From: Methylobacterium sp. E-005
GTDB taxonomy: Bacteria > Pseudomonadota > Alphaproteobacteria > Rhizobiales > Beijerinckiaceae
Length of the DNA stretch: 64,000 nt
Direction of reading: 5' to 3'
Assembly (NCBI RefSeq): GCF_022829725.1
Contig: NZ_JAKSYG010000231.1
Coordinates: forward strand, 1-64,000
The notes beneath the pieces were generated by a model. The model worked only from the letters and a program-made list of their open reading frames with translations. It did not search any database and was not told the DNA's origin. The position numbers and the translations under genes were made by a program. Below are positions 6,978 through 15,398 of this stretch, piece by piece. Each line of letters starts with the position of its first letter. The first letter of the stretch is position 1.

Positions 6978-8108
6978 ATGACCGAGCCAACCGACCACGA
7001 CGCCACCGACCCATCCCTCAACATCCGCAGCTTCCTCAGCGTCCCGGGGCATCAGACCCTGCAGACCATCGAGACGATCCGGGGGAAGTACATCACCTCG
7101 CCGGGCGATGCCGTGTGTATGACAGCGCTGACCCGCCTCATCCTGAATGCCGGTCTGCGCGCCAACACCCGCAAGCCCCACTCCCGGACCAATCGGCGCG
7201 AGGGACGGATCCTCGTCATCACCGGAGAGAGTGGTGCCGGCAAGTCGCACCGCCTGATGCGCACCCTGCGTCGCCACCCGGCGCTCCAGGCACAAGACCC
7301 CGAAGGCCCGCACAGCCCCGTCGTCATCGTTAACGTCCCCTCACCCTGCACGCTAAAGCTGCTCGGGCGGGAGACGCTGGCCGCGACTGGTTACCCCCTC
7401 GAGCGCGACCTCCGCGAGAACCTGACCTGGGACCAGGTTCGCCGTCGGCTCGACAAGGGCGACAAACTCATTGTCGTCTACGATGAGATGCAACACATCA
7501 CCCAAACGCCGAACCCCACCGAGCGTGAAAAGGTCGCCAACACGATCAAGGATCTGATGATTAACCGCCGCTGGCGCGTGTCGGTGATCGTCTGCGGCTT
7601 GCCGTCGGTCGCGGACTTCATCCGCAACGACATCCAGCTCAAGCGCCGCGCGCGCTTCATCCATCTCGCCTCGCTGAAGATGCCCGATGACAACGACACC
7701 ATCGCGGCCATGGTCACGGCGCTCGCCCGGGCCGCGGATCTGAACGTGGAGGCGGACATCCAAACCGACCTCGCACCGCGCCTGATCCACGCTGCCGGAT
7801 ATCAATGGGGGATCGCCATCGAACTCACCCATGAGGCGATCGAGACGGCGCTCCGGCCCGATTATCTCAAGCTCTGTCCGCACGAGGACGAGATCGATAT
7901 CGGCGGTCCACAACAGGTCGAGCCCGATGGCACGCTCACGCGCCGGCACTTCGCTCAAGCGTTCACCGACTTGATCGGCTGCGCGGACGACGACAACCCG
8001 TTCGTCAGCACCGATTGGACAACGGTCCGGATTGCCGAACCCACGCTCATTCTGGAGAAATCCAGAGCCCGCGCCGCCGGGAAGCAGACGGAGGCGGTGG
8101 CCGCATGA
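6978..8108 (+). CDS. tnsC: TnsC-like AAA+ transposition regulator
   Basis: A 376-residue ATPase that links target selection (TniQ) to the transposase. Walker A is GESGAGKS at residues 83-90 and Walker B is IVVYDEMQH with D169/E170. A sensor-like region follows (RWRVSVIVCGLPSV). It is shorter than Tn7 TnsC (555 residues) and closer in size to TniB and the compact TnsC of simpler Tn7-like elements. The stop overlaps the tniQ start by four bases (ATGA), so the two are coupled. Confidence 0.92.
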   Translation: MTEPTDHDATDPSLNIRSFLSVPGHQTLQTIETIRGKYITSPGDAVCMTALTRLILNAGLRANTRKPHSRTNRREGRILVITGESGAGKSHRLMRTLRRHPALQAQDPEGPHSPVVIVNVPSPCTLKLLGRETLAATGYPLERDLRENLTWDQVRRRLDKGDKLIVVYDEMQHITQTPNPTEREKVANTIKDLMINRRWRVSVIVCGLPSVADFIRNDIQLKRRARFIHLASLKMPDDNDTIAAMVTALARAADLNVEADIQTDLAPRLIHAAGYQWGIAIELTHEAIETALRPDYLKLCPHEDEIDIGGPQQVEPDGTLTRRHFAQAFTDLIGCADDDNPFVSTDWTTVRIAEPTLILEKSRARAAGKQTEAVAA

Positions 8109-9937
8109 CGCCGACCCTCGCACTGCGCTGCGACATCCAGCGCGACGAAACCGTTCCCAGCTGGGTGTCCCGGTTGGCTGTGCTCAACAGCGCCGAGACA
8201 GCCCGGGCGTTCTGTCTCGACATGGGTCTGACGTTCCGTGCCTGCGTCGCCGGCAGGCCTTCTGCCCTGGTCAAGCTCAGCGCGTTGACCGGGGTCGCGC
8301 TACCCGTGCTCGAACGGGCGTGCTTCCGAAGCGAGAGCCCGTACTTCATCCTGCGCGGTGAGCGCTTCGCACAGAACACGTTGCGTCGCACGCAAGTCTG
8401 CATCTGTCCGCAGTGCATTCACGATGACTGGCAGGCTTCCGGTGCGAATCCGTCCGAGCCCTATGGTCGCATAGCCTGGCAGATATCCGGCATTCGCACG
8501 TGCCCGCATCATCGCTGCGCGTTGTCGGTGATCGCCGCAAACACGGGCCGCAGCACGGACGATTTCGCGTTTCAACTCGACGGCCGACGCCGCCAAATCG
8601 AGCAGCTCGCGAAAAGCGCCGCCCCGCGACAACCTTCGGCACTGGAAATCTACGTGGCCGATCGGTTGGACCAAAGGCCCACCGGTGCCGCTTGGCTCGA
8701 CGGCCTCGAAATGCAGGTCGCGATCACGTCGTGCGAGTTGCTCGGCACGCTCATCACCCGCGGTGCGGATGCGCGACCGATGACCCTATCTGACGATGAC
8801 CTGCATTGCGCCGGCGACGCGGGCTTCCGGATCGCGTCCGGAGGCGAGCCCGCGATCCGACAGGCGCTCGATCGCGTCGCCCGCCTGCATCCGTACACCC
8901 GCTCGGGGCGGCAAGGTCCAGGGGCGGTGTATGGTCAGTTTTACAGGTCCCTCGTCGTCAACAAGAGGAGCGTCGCGTACGAACCGGTTCGCGACGTTCT
9001 GCGTCGACACATCATCGAAACCACGCCCGTCGGACCAGGCGACGTCGTGATCCACCAGACGATCGATAAACGGGTCGTGCACTCCATTACGACAGCCGCG
9101 CATGAAACAGGACGTAATCCCGTGCGCCTGCGCAAGATGCTCGCAGCAGCAGGCTTGATCCCTGCAGACCACAAAAAATTCTCGAACCATCACGTAACGT
9201 TCAAGGTCGAAGGCGCGGAACGCTTTCTCGCCTCCTATAAGGACGGACTCACGCTAAAGGACGTCGCCGCTTATCTCGACATCAGCCGCGACCAAGTCCG
9301 GTCACTCGCGGCGAACGGATACATCCGGCCCCGTGCTGAGCACCGCGGTCAGCGGAACGACCGATTGCCCACCTACGCACGCGACGATCTCGATGATTTC
9401 TTGGCGCGCCTGCTCGACAAGGCGAAGCCGATCCAGAACCCGCAGGATCCCTGCTACACAATCGCCGCAGCTGCCAGACACCTCCGTTGTTCAACTGCGG
9501 AAATCATCCGTTTTATCGTAGGCGGCCAGCTCGCATGGGTCGGGAAGGACGTTGCGTGCCAAAGCTACAACTCCGTCATCGTCGATACATCGGAAGTTCG
9601 CAATCTTTTGAGGGGGCCGAAAACACGTGACGTCGTTGTCGGTCGCGCCAAGACACTCCTCAGCACAACAAAATATGTCGTCGACGCGCTCATTCGCGAA
9701 GCCTACCTAACGCGGAGAACCGCCATGGATCCAGTTAGAAACCAGTGGGTGGAGCTGATCAAAGCCGAGGATATCGATCGTTTTAATAAGACTTATATAT
9801 CGGTATATCAATTATCTAAACTGAAGGGCGTTCATAGCTTTCACGTCATCCGCGCATTGGCAAATGTTGAGCCGGCGATCGATAAGGGCCGCGTCGGAGC
9901 AACATTCTATAGGAGGGATTCGCTCCCTGAATTTTAG
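8105..9937 (+). CDS. tniQ: TniQ/TnsD-family target-site selector
   Basis: A 610-residue protein. The N-terminal TniQ domain starts with ETVPSWVSRLA, and a zinc ribbon is formed by C101/C104 (CICPQCIHDD) and C133/H136 (RTCPHHRCAL). The rest is a long C-terminal region as in TnsD, which in Tn7 reads a specific attachment site. Two excisionase- or MerR-like helix-turn-helix segments are visible at about 384-410 (LKDVAAYLDISRDQVRSLA) and 451-472 (AAAARHLRCSTAEIIRF), so it probably binds a defined DNA sequence. The start at 8105 gives the ATGA overlap with tnsC; longer in-frame starts would lie inside tnsC. The 3' third is clearly richer in A+T than neighbouring chromosomal genes. Confidence 0.88.
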   Translation: MTPTLALRCDIQRDETVPSWVSRLAVLNSAETARAFCLDMGLTFRACVAGRPSALVKLSALTGVALPVLERACFRSESPYFILRGERFAQNTLRRTQVCICPQCIHDDWQASGANPSEPYGRIAWQISGIRTCPHHRCALSVIAANTGRSTDDFAFQLDGRRRQIEQLAKSAAPRQPSALEIYVADRLDQRPTGAAWLDGLEMQVAITSCELLGTLITRGADARPMTLSDDDLHCAGDAGFRIASGGEPAIRQALDRVARLHPYTRSGRQGPGAVYGQFYRSLVVNKRSVAYEPVRDVLRRHIIETTPVGPGDVVIHQTIDKRVVHSITTAAHETGRNPVRLRKMLAAAGLIPADHKKFSNHHVTFKVEGAERFLASYKDGLTLKDVAAYLDISRDQVRSLAANGYIRPRAEHRGQRNDRLPTYARDDLDDFLARLLDKAKPIQNPQDPCYTIAAAARHLRCSTAEIIRFIVGGQLAWVGKDVACQSYNSVIVDTSEVRNLLRGPKTRDVVVGRAKTLLSTTKYVVDALIREAYLTRRTAMDPVRNQWVELIKAEDIDRFNKTYISVYQLSKLKGVHSFHVIRALANVEPAIDKGRVGATFYRRDSLPEF

Positions 9938-9966
9938 GTAAGATCGTTGTAGTGACGATATTTTCT

Positions 9967-9995
9967 AAGCTCCGGCGCTGGCCGGGGCTTTTTTT
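9967..9995 (+). terminator. Intrinsic terminator of the tns operon
   Basis: AAGCTCCGGC (9967-9976), loop GCTG, then GCCGGGGCTT (9981-9990) pair over 10 bp with one G-T wobble, followed by an unbroken T-run to 9995. It lies 30 bp after the tniQ stop. Confidence 0.85.
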
Positions 9996-10175
9996 ATTTG
10001 TAGTTCGAACTGCCCGGCGTTGCGTGTCGGATGATACGTTTCGACGTCCGTTTGGTTCGGTTTCCAGCTTGATATGTGGCGGAATTGGCTGACGTATGCG
10101 GCGGACGTGAGGATCGGGCGATGGAATATCAATGACTTAGCCGGAAGAGTACAGAATACTATGGTTCCCGCTACA
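9996..10175. other. Putative right-end DNA of the Tn7-like element
   Basis: Non-coding. From 10,175 inward on the minus strand the sequence begins TGTAGCGGGAACC. Loosely similar stretches follow, such as GCTAAGTCATTGATATTCC and CGTCAGCCAATTCCGCC, that could be diverged TnsB sites, but no clear set of direct repeats can be drawn by eye. If the boundary is right, the target duplication would be CCGGT (10,176-10,180). Confidence 0.35.
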
Positions 10176-10397
10176 CCGGTAGCCGATCACCGGGCCGCCC
10201 GCCCGCTCGACCGCGGGGCCGTTTCCGGTGACGCTCAGTTCCGAGAGGGTGACGTCCTCGGCCGCGCTGCTGTCTTCCGCATTGACCAGGGTCGTCGAGA
10301 CCACAAGCAATGATGTCGTCAGTGCAGTATAGAGGATTAGACTGTGGCTGCGCGCGTTCGAAATGCTGGAAAGGCTGCGGCCCCCGTGCCCCGACAT
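10176..10397 (-). pseudogene. Truncated TonB-dependent receptor, N-terminus only
   Basis: On the minus strand from 10,397 the frame encodes a signal peptide (hydrophobic core TALTTSLLVVSTTLVNAE), then VTLSELSVTGNGP and ERAGGPVIGYR. This is the usual start of a TonB-dependent siderophore receptor, where GY is normally followed by an Ala-Thr-rich stretch and a TKTDTP motif. Here the match ends abruptly at GYR and the frame stops about 13 codons later. The plug and barrel are missing from the window. The cut point is used as the right boundary of the Tn7-like element. Unrelated deletion is an alternative. Confidence 0.6.
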
Positions 10398-10670
10398 CGT
10401 TTATAATCGCTCTCAAGAAGATCCGCACCGCCAGGGCACACGGATCCTTGAGGGGAAGGGCTCTGCTTTTTCAATGCGCGCGCACAAAGCACCGCCCAGA
10501 TTCGGTTGGAACTTCCCGAACGTGGCGGTGTGGTCACATGATCACATTGGAATAATTTAATGTTTCCGGGGGCCGGCGGCCGGAAAGTGCAGCAATGCTG
10601 GAGATCTACACCTACAACGTGCCGACCCGTGCTCAACCGTCAGGATCGTCCGACGACGGCGACGCGTTAC
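10398..10670. other. Intergenic, no gene recognised
   Basis: This should contain the promoter of the truncated receptor gene. A short plus-strand frame starting at 10,595 (MLEIYTYNVPT...) reads for about 40 codons and might be a fragment of a gene start, but I see no domain in it. Confidence 0.3.
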
Positions 10671-10703
10671 CTGCACGGGCGGCGCGATGTGCCGCCCGTG
10701 CAG
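10671..10703 (-). terminator. Strong hairpin just after cysI
   Basis: CTGCACGGGCGGC (10,671-10,683) and its exact reverse complement (10,691-10,703) form a perfect 13-bp stem with a 7-nt loop, starting 6 bp after the cysI stop. There is no clear T-run on the cysI strand, so it may end transcription inefficiently or protect the 3' end. Confidence 0.6.
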
Positions 10704-10709
10704 ACCGAA

Positions 10710-12548
10710 TTAACTTTGCGCGGCGGGCTTGAGGGCGCCGGTGCGCGCGTGGAAATCCGGGCCGTTGGTGGTCCGCGCCACGTGCCCGGCCCGGATCAGG
10801 TAGTCGCCGAAATGCTCGCCCGGCTGCCGGCCCTTCGCGTAGTCGGCGAAGAGCGGGTCGAGGGTGTTGCGGATCTCGGAGGCCGCCACGTCTTCCTTGT
10901 AGAGCTTGCTGAGCCGCGAGCCGTCATGGGCGGCGCCGAGATAGAGGTGGTAGCGCTCGGGGCCGCGGCCCACGAGGCCGATCTCGGAGATGAACGGCCG
11001 GGCGCAGCCGTTCGGGCAGCCGGTGGAGCGGATCGTGATCGGCTCCTCGGCCAGCCCGTGGGACGCGAGGCTCTCCTCCAGCTCGGTCATCAGGTCCGGC
11101 AGGTAGCGCTCGCTCTCGGCGAGCGCGAGGCCGCAGGTCGGCAGCGCCACGCAGGCCAGCGAATTGCGCCGCAGCGCGCTCGCGCCCCGGGTCAGGCCGT
11201 ATTCGTCGACCAGCGCGTCGATCTCGGCGCGCTTCTCGGCCGGGACGTTGGCGATGATGACGTTCTGGTTGCCGGTGAGGCGGAAATCGCCCTGGTGCAC
11301 CTCGGCGATGCGGCGCAGGCCCGTGAGGAATTGCGGGCCGTCCGCGATGTCCTTGATCCGGCCGGACGGCACGTAGAGGGTGAGGTGATAACGCCCGTCA
11401 TCGCCCGCGACCCAGCCGTAGCGGTCGCCGTTGTCGGTGAACGCGAAGGGTTTCGGCGCGCCGAGCGGCTTGCCGATCCGCTTCTCCACCTCGGCCCGGA
11501 AGGCATCGAGGCCGTAGCGCTCGATCGTGTACTTGAGCCGGGCGTTCTTGCGGTTCTTGCGGTTGCCCCAGTCGCGCTGGACGGTCATCACCGCCTCCGC
11601 GACCCTGATGGCGTCCTCGGGGGCCACGAAGCCCATCACGTCGGCGGTGCGCGGGAAGGTGTCGGGTTCGCCATGGGTCATGCCCATGCCGCCGCCCACC
11701 GTGACGTTCCAGCCGGTGACCTGGTTCTGCTTGTCGAGGATCGCGATGAAGCCGAGATCGTGGGCGAAGATGTCGACCTCGTTGGAGGGCGGCACCGCGA
11801 TGACGGTCTTGAACTTCCGCGGCAGGTAGGTCCGGCCGTAGACCGGCTCGACCTCGGCCTCCTCCTCGCCGCCGACCACGCGCTCGCCGTCGAGCCAGAT
11901 CTCGCGCCACGCGCTGGTCTTGGGCAGCAGGGAATCGGAGATGTTTTTGGCGAGCTGGTAGGCGGCCTTGTGGGCGCCGGCCTGAGCCGGATTCGTCGCC
12001 GCCATGACGTTGCGGTTGACGTCGCCGCAGGCCGCGATCGTGTCGAGGAGGGTAGCGTCGATCGCCGCCATCGTGCGCTTGAGGTTCGCCTTGATCACGC
12101 CGTGGTACTGGAAGGTCTGGCGCGTGGTCGCCCGCAGGGCGCTGCCCGCATAGGTCACCGCGATATGATCCAGGGCCAGCCACTGCTTCGGGGTGATGAC
12201 GCCGCCGGCGATGCGCAGGCGGATCATGAAGCTGTAGGCCTTGTCGAGCTTCTTCTTGGTCCGCTCGGGGCGCAGGTCGCGGTCGTCCTGCATGTACATC
12301 CCGTGGAATTTCACGAGCTGCCCGTCATCCTCCGAGATCGCCCCGGTGGCGTGCTTCAGGAGCCCGTCCGCCAGCGTGCCGCGGAGATAGCCGCTGGCGA
12401 TCTTGATGTGCTCGTTGGCGGCGAGCTGGGCCGCGCGGGCGGCCTCCGCGTCGGTGATCGGCCGCTCGGTGGGCGGGGTCTCGTAGACGCGCTTGGCCGG
12501 AGCGGTGGCCTGGGTCTCGGCGGTGTCGCGGGGGCTGTGGTCGTCCAT
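10710..12548 (-). CDS. cysI: Sulfite reductase hemoprotein (beta) subunit
   Basis: A 612-residue assimilatory sulfite reductase, reducing sulfite to sulfide with six electrons. The C-terminal half carries the four cysteines of the coupled siroheme-[4Fe-4S] centre: CVALPTC and then TGCPNGCARP (Cys-X5-Cys and Cys-X3-Cys). The ferredoxin-like repeats are visible (RATTRQTFQYHGV, RLTGNQNVIIANV). It is transcribed with cysJ from the minus strand across a 277-bp gap filled by a repeat. The tandem flavoprotein indicates NADPH as electron donor. Confidence 0.93.
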   Translation of the reverse strand: MDDHSPRDTAETQATAPAKRVYETPPTERPITDAEAARAAQLAANEHIKIASGYLRGTLADGLLKHATGAISEDDGQLVKFHGMYMQDDRDLRPERTKKKLDKAYSFMIRLRIAGGVITPKQWLALDHIAVTYAGSALRATTRQTFQYHGVIKANLKRTMAAIDATLLDTIAACGDVNRNVMAATNPAQAGAHKAAYQLAKNISDSLLPKTSAWREIWLDGERVVGGEEEAEVEPVYGRTYLPRKFKTVIAVPPSNEVDIFAHDLGFIAILDKQNQVTGWNVTVGGGMGMTHGEPDTFPRTADVMGFVAPEDAIRVAEAVMTVQRDWGNRKNRKNARLKYTIERYGLDAFRAEVEKRIGKPLGAPKPFAFTDNGDRYGWVAGDDGRYHLTLYVPSGRIKDIADGPQFLTGLRRIAEVHQGDFRLTGNQNVIIANVPAEKRAEIDALVDEYGLTRGASALRRNSLACVALPTCGLALAESERYLPDLMTELEESLASHGLAEEPITIRSTGCPNGCARPFISEIGLVGRGPERYHLYLGAAHDGSRLSKLYKEDVAASEIRNTLDPLFADYAKGRQPGEHFGDYLIRAGHVARTTNGPDFHARTGALKPAAQS

Positions 12549-12653
12549 GGGGTGAATCCGTCTGTCTGAACGCGTCTCCCACCCCTCGCGTCAGGGATGG
12601 GTGCCGAGCGGATCGCGTGTCGGTCCACGAAAATGGGCAGGATCCGCGGCGGT

Positions 12654-12766
12654 CCCCCTCTCCCGTGCGGGAGAGGTCTGCTTTCGCAGAAAGCCGGGTG
12701 AGGGATGCGCCCTCACCGGAAAGACCTGATCCCTCACCCTGTCCCCCCTCCCGCACGGGAGAGGGA
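12654..12766. repeat. Palindromic intergenic repeat between cysJ and cysI
   Basis: A composite inverted structure. CTCTCCCGTGCGGGAGAG near the left end is answered by CTCCCGCACGGGAGAGGG near the right end. Inside it, GTGAGGGAT...CCCTCAC and ATCCCTCACC form a second pair. Related units occur at 28,955-29,155. It is probably a dispersed repeat that could form a strong hairpin in the cysJI transcript. Confidence 0.7.
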
Positions 12767-12825
12767 CCCGCGCCCGATCCGGCTCCGTAAAAGTCTGGCG
12801 TCCCCCGCACCCGCGGGGGGCTGCC

Positions 12826-14595
12826 CTAGTAAACGTCCTGCTGGTAGCGGTGGCTGCGCTCCAAGGCCGCGACCTGCGCCTCGGCCTCGGCCGGACTCAA
12901 GGCTTTGACGGTCTCGTAGGCCTTCACCACCGCGGCCCGCACGTCCTTGGCCATGTTCTTGGCATCGCCGCACACGTAGAAATGGGCGCCGCCGTCCAGC
13001 CAGGAGACCAGCTCCTTGGCGTTCTGGACGATCCGATCCTGCACGTAGATCTTCTCCGGCTGATCCCGCGAGAAGGCCACGTCAATCTTGGTGAGCGACC
13101 GGTCCTCCAGGGCGTCCTGCCATTCGAGCTGGTACAGGAAGTCGTGGAGGAAGTGCCGGTCGCCGAAGAACAGCCACGACCGGCCGGGCGCCTCGATCGC
13201 CCGGCGCTCCTGCACGAAGGCGCGGAACGGCGCCACGCCGGTGCCGGGCCCGACCATGATGATGTCGGTGGCCGGATCCTGCGGCAGGCGGAAATGCCGG
13301 TTCGGCTTCAGCCGCACCCGCAGCTTGGCGCCGTCGCGGATCCGGTCGGCCACGTGGACCGAGGCGACCCCCGCGCGGGCGCGACCGTGGGCCTCGTAGC
13401 GCACCGCCACGATGGCGAGGTGGACCTCGTCGCCCACCTCCTTGCGCGAGGAGGCGATCGAATAGGCCCGCGGCGGCAGCGGCCGGGTGATCGTGGTCAC
13501 GTGCTCGGGCGTGAGCTCGGCCGGGTAGGCCGCCAGCAGGTCGATCAGGTGCCGGCCCTCGATCCAGGCCTTGGCCTCGCCGCTGTCGATCAGCTTCTGC
13601 GCCTCCGTGTGGCCGGTGGCCTTCACGAAGCGCTCGATCGTGGCGGCCGAGAGCGTGGTGATGTCCCGCTCGGCGAGCAGGGCCTTGCGCAGGGCCTCGT
13701 CGCCCGTGAGACCGGCGGCGTTCAGGATCTCGTCCACGAGCTGCGGATCGTTCTCGGGGAAGATCTCGAGCGAATCGCCCGGCTCGTAGGCCGGCGCGCC
13801 GTCCTCGAAGGCGAGCGCGAGGTGAATCGTCTCCTTGTCCGAGCGCGAGGAGTTGAGGTTCACGTGCTCGACGACCTCGACCACCAGGGGTTCGCGGCTC
13901 GGCTCGACGTCGTCGTCCTCGCCCGGGGCGGCGCGGGCGAAATCCACCGCCACGACGTTGTCGGACGCGTCCGCCGGGGCCAGCGCCTTGAGCGTGCCCT
14001 TGATCCAGTCGGCGGCGGGCTTCTCGAAATCGAGGTCGAGGTCGGCGCGCTCGGCGGCGCGCTTGCCGCCCAGCGCCTCGAAGCGCGCGTCGAGCGCCTT
14101 CCCGATGGCGCAGAACTCCGCGTAGGAGGTGTCGCCGAGCGACAGGACCGCGAACTCGACGCCGTCGAGGCGCGGGGCACCCTCCCCCATCAGCTCGCCA
14201 TAGGCCCGCACGGCCCGGGCCGGCGGCTCGCCCTCGCCCCAGGTCGCCGCGATGGCGATCAGCTTGCCGGCCTTGGGCAGGGTCGCGAGGTCGAGGTCGG
14301 CGAAATCCACAACCTTCGGCTTGAAGCCCTGCTTGCGCGCGAGCTTCGCGACGTTGCCGGCCAGCGCCTCGGAATTCCCCGATTCGCTGGCGTAGATCAC
14401 GGTGAGCGGCGCGGCGGCCTTGGGCGGGGCGGCTGGGACGGCGGCCGGCTGGCCGCCCGCGGCGTCGAGGCCGGCCAGGAAGCCGGCGAGCCACGCGCGC
14501 TGCGTGGGGCTGGCAGTGCCGAGCACCGCGTCGAGGCTGGCGCGCTCGCCATCCCCGAACGGGGCGGTGCGCGGGAGGAGATTCTGGCGGGACAT
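12826..14595 (-). CDS. cysJ: Sulfite reductase flavoprotein (alpha) subunit
   Basis: A 589-residue CysJ-type diflavin reductase that passes electrons from NADPH through FAD and FMN to CysI. The flavodoxin domain spans about residues 63-205 (VIYASESGNSEALAG for the FMN phosphate, SLGDTSYAEFCAIG). The FAD-binding domain follows, with RAYSIASS. The NADPH-binding end has MVGPGTGVAPFRAF and terminates in the aromatic-containing RYQQDVY typical of CysJ. The upstream region carries the CGTTC-N7-CGAAC motif shared with cysH. Confidence 0.93.
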   Translation of the reverse strand: MSRQNLLPRTAPFGDGERASLDAVLGTASPTQRAWLAGFLAGLDAAGGQPAAVPAAPPKAAAPLTVIYASESGNSEALAGNVAKLARKQGFKPKVVDFADLDLATLPKAGKLIAIAATWGEGEPPARAVRAYGELMGEGAPRLDGVEFAVLSLGDTSYAEFCAIGKALDARFEALGGKRAAERADLDLDFEKPAADWIKGTLKALAPADASDNVVAVDFARAAPGEDDDVEPSREPLVVEVVEHVNLNSSRSDKETIHLALAFEDGAPAYEPGDSLEIFPENDPQLVDEILNAAGLTGDEALRKALLAERDITTLSAATIERFVKATGHTEAQKLIDSGEAKAWIEGRHLIDLLAAYPAELTPEHVTTITRPLPPRAYSIASSRKEVGDEVHLAIVAVRYEAHGRARAGVASVHVADRIRDGAKLRVRLKPNRHFRLPQDPATDIIMVGPGTGVAPFRAFVQERRAIEAPGRSWLFFGDRHFLHDFLYQLEWQDALEDRSLTKIDVAFSRDQPEKIYVQDRIVQNAKELVSWLDGGAHFYVCGDAKNMAKDVRAAVVKAYETVKALSPAEAEAQVAALERSHRYQQDVY

Positions 14596-14641
14596 TACGG
14601 GACCATGTCGGGGCCTGAAGGGCCTGTGTCAATCGAAAGAC

Positions 14642-14658
14642 GTTCGTTTTGTAGAACG
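14642..14658 (-). promoter_or_regulatory. Candidate sulfur-regulon operator upstream of cysJ
   Basis: Read towards cysJ the site is CGTTC-TACAAAA-CGAAC, with palindromic core GTTC-N8-GAAC. It ends 47 bp before the cysJ start. The same 5+7+5 arrangement appears upstream of cysH at 15,399-15,415, which supports a common regulator. Confidence 0.5.
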
Positions 14659-14706
14659 GACGAATTTTGGAACATCACGTTCGCTGCGTCGCGAAGAAAG
14701 AGAAGA

Positions 14707-15222
14707 TCATTCTCCGACCACGGCGAGGACCGGTCCTGTCCCGGGCAGGTGGCGCCCGTTCTTGGGCGGCGCCGGCAGGGGCAGGGCGGTGGTGGATTTC
14801 ACCTTCTCCATGGCGAAGCGCGACGTGACGTTCTTCAAGGGCAGCACCGCGATCAGATGCTTGTAGAAGCTGTCATAGGCCTGCATGTCGGCGACCACGA
14901 CGCGCAGCATGTAATCCACGTCGCCGGCCATCCGGTAGAATTCCAGCACCTCCGGCATGGCCGAGACGGTTGCGGCGAAGCGCTGCAGCCACTCCTGGGA
15001 GTGGTCGGCCGTCTCGATGGAGACGAAGACCGTCAGCCCAAGGCCGAGCTTCACCGGATCGAGCACGGCCACGCGCCGGTCGATGACCCCGTCGGCCTCC
15101 AGTTTCTGGATGCGCTTCCAGCACGGCGTCTGGGACAGGCCCACGCGCTCGCCGATCGCCGCGATGGACAGCGTCGCGTCGGTTTGCAGGAGGGCGAGAA
15201 TCTTGAGATCGATCGCGTCCAA
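14707..15222 (-). CDS. Lrp/AsnC-family transcriptional regulator
   Basis: A 171-residue regulator. The N-terminal HTH (IDLKILALLQTDATLSIAAIGERVGLSQTPCWKRIQKLE) is followed by an alpha/beta RAM ligand-binding domain (residues 65-140, GLGLTVFVSIET, MAGDVDYMLRVVV). Such proteins sense amino acids as octamers. It sits between cysJI and cysHDN and shares direction with cysJI, so sulfur or cysteine control is plausible but not shown. The extra 20 C-terminal residues (PLPAPPKNGRHLPG) look disordered. Confidence 0.88.
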   Translation of the reverse strand: MDAIDLKILALLQTDATLSIAAIGERVGLSQTPCWKRIQKLEADGVIDRRVAVLDPVKLGLGLTVFVSIETADHSQEWLQRFAATVSAMPEVLEFYRMAGDVDYMLRVVVADMQAYDSFYKHLIAVLPLKNVTSRFAMEKVKSTTALPLPAPPKNGRHLPGTGPVLAVVGE

Positions 15223-15398
15223 GACTGTCTCCGTAGGGTCCGTCCGCGCGGTATCGCCCGCGTCCGGTATAGGGTCTCTCGGGGAGCGTTAAGAAGATTC
15301 TTTCATCCGGACGCCGTCGGATCAGGCGGGGCGCTGTGTGCAACCGCACGCCGAACCCCCCAGGCAGAGCCGACAGGCGCACCGCAGCGCCTTGACTT

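Larger units (their letters stand above)
3530..10175 (+). mobile_element. Tn7-like transposon, transposition module and inferred right end
   Basis: The operon tnsA-tnsB-tnsC-tniQ is complete, in order, with overlapping or closely spaced genes: a TnsA endonuclease, a DDE transposase, an AAA+ regulator and a TniQ target selector. The right boundary is placed at 10,175 because a TonB receptor reading frame from the right stops matching its family there. The DNA reading inward from that point starts TGTAGCGGGAACC, and the TGT...ACA terminus fits Tn7-like ends. No matching left terminus was found up to position 1. The true element therefore probably includes the cargo block from 358 on and extends beyond the window, and the start given here is only the beginning of the tnsA leader. 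No cas genes or CRISPR array are present. Confidence 0.6.

Noticed and set aside
3873..9937. CRISPR-associated transposon
   Set aside because: No cas12k, no Cascade genes and no repeat-spacer array are in the window. The repeats in the tnsA leader are inverted hairpins of differing sequence, not direct repeats with spacers.
10074..10313. 79-codon plus-strand frame across the inferred right end
   Set aside because: It overlaps the TonB receptor remnant on the other strand and spans the inferred junction; no protein character.
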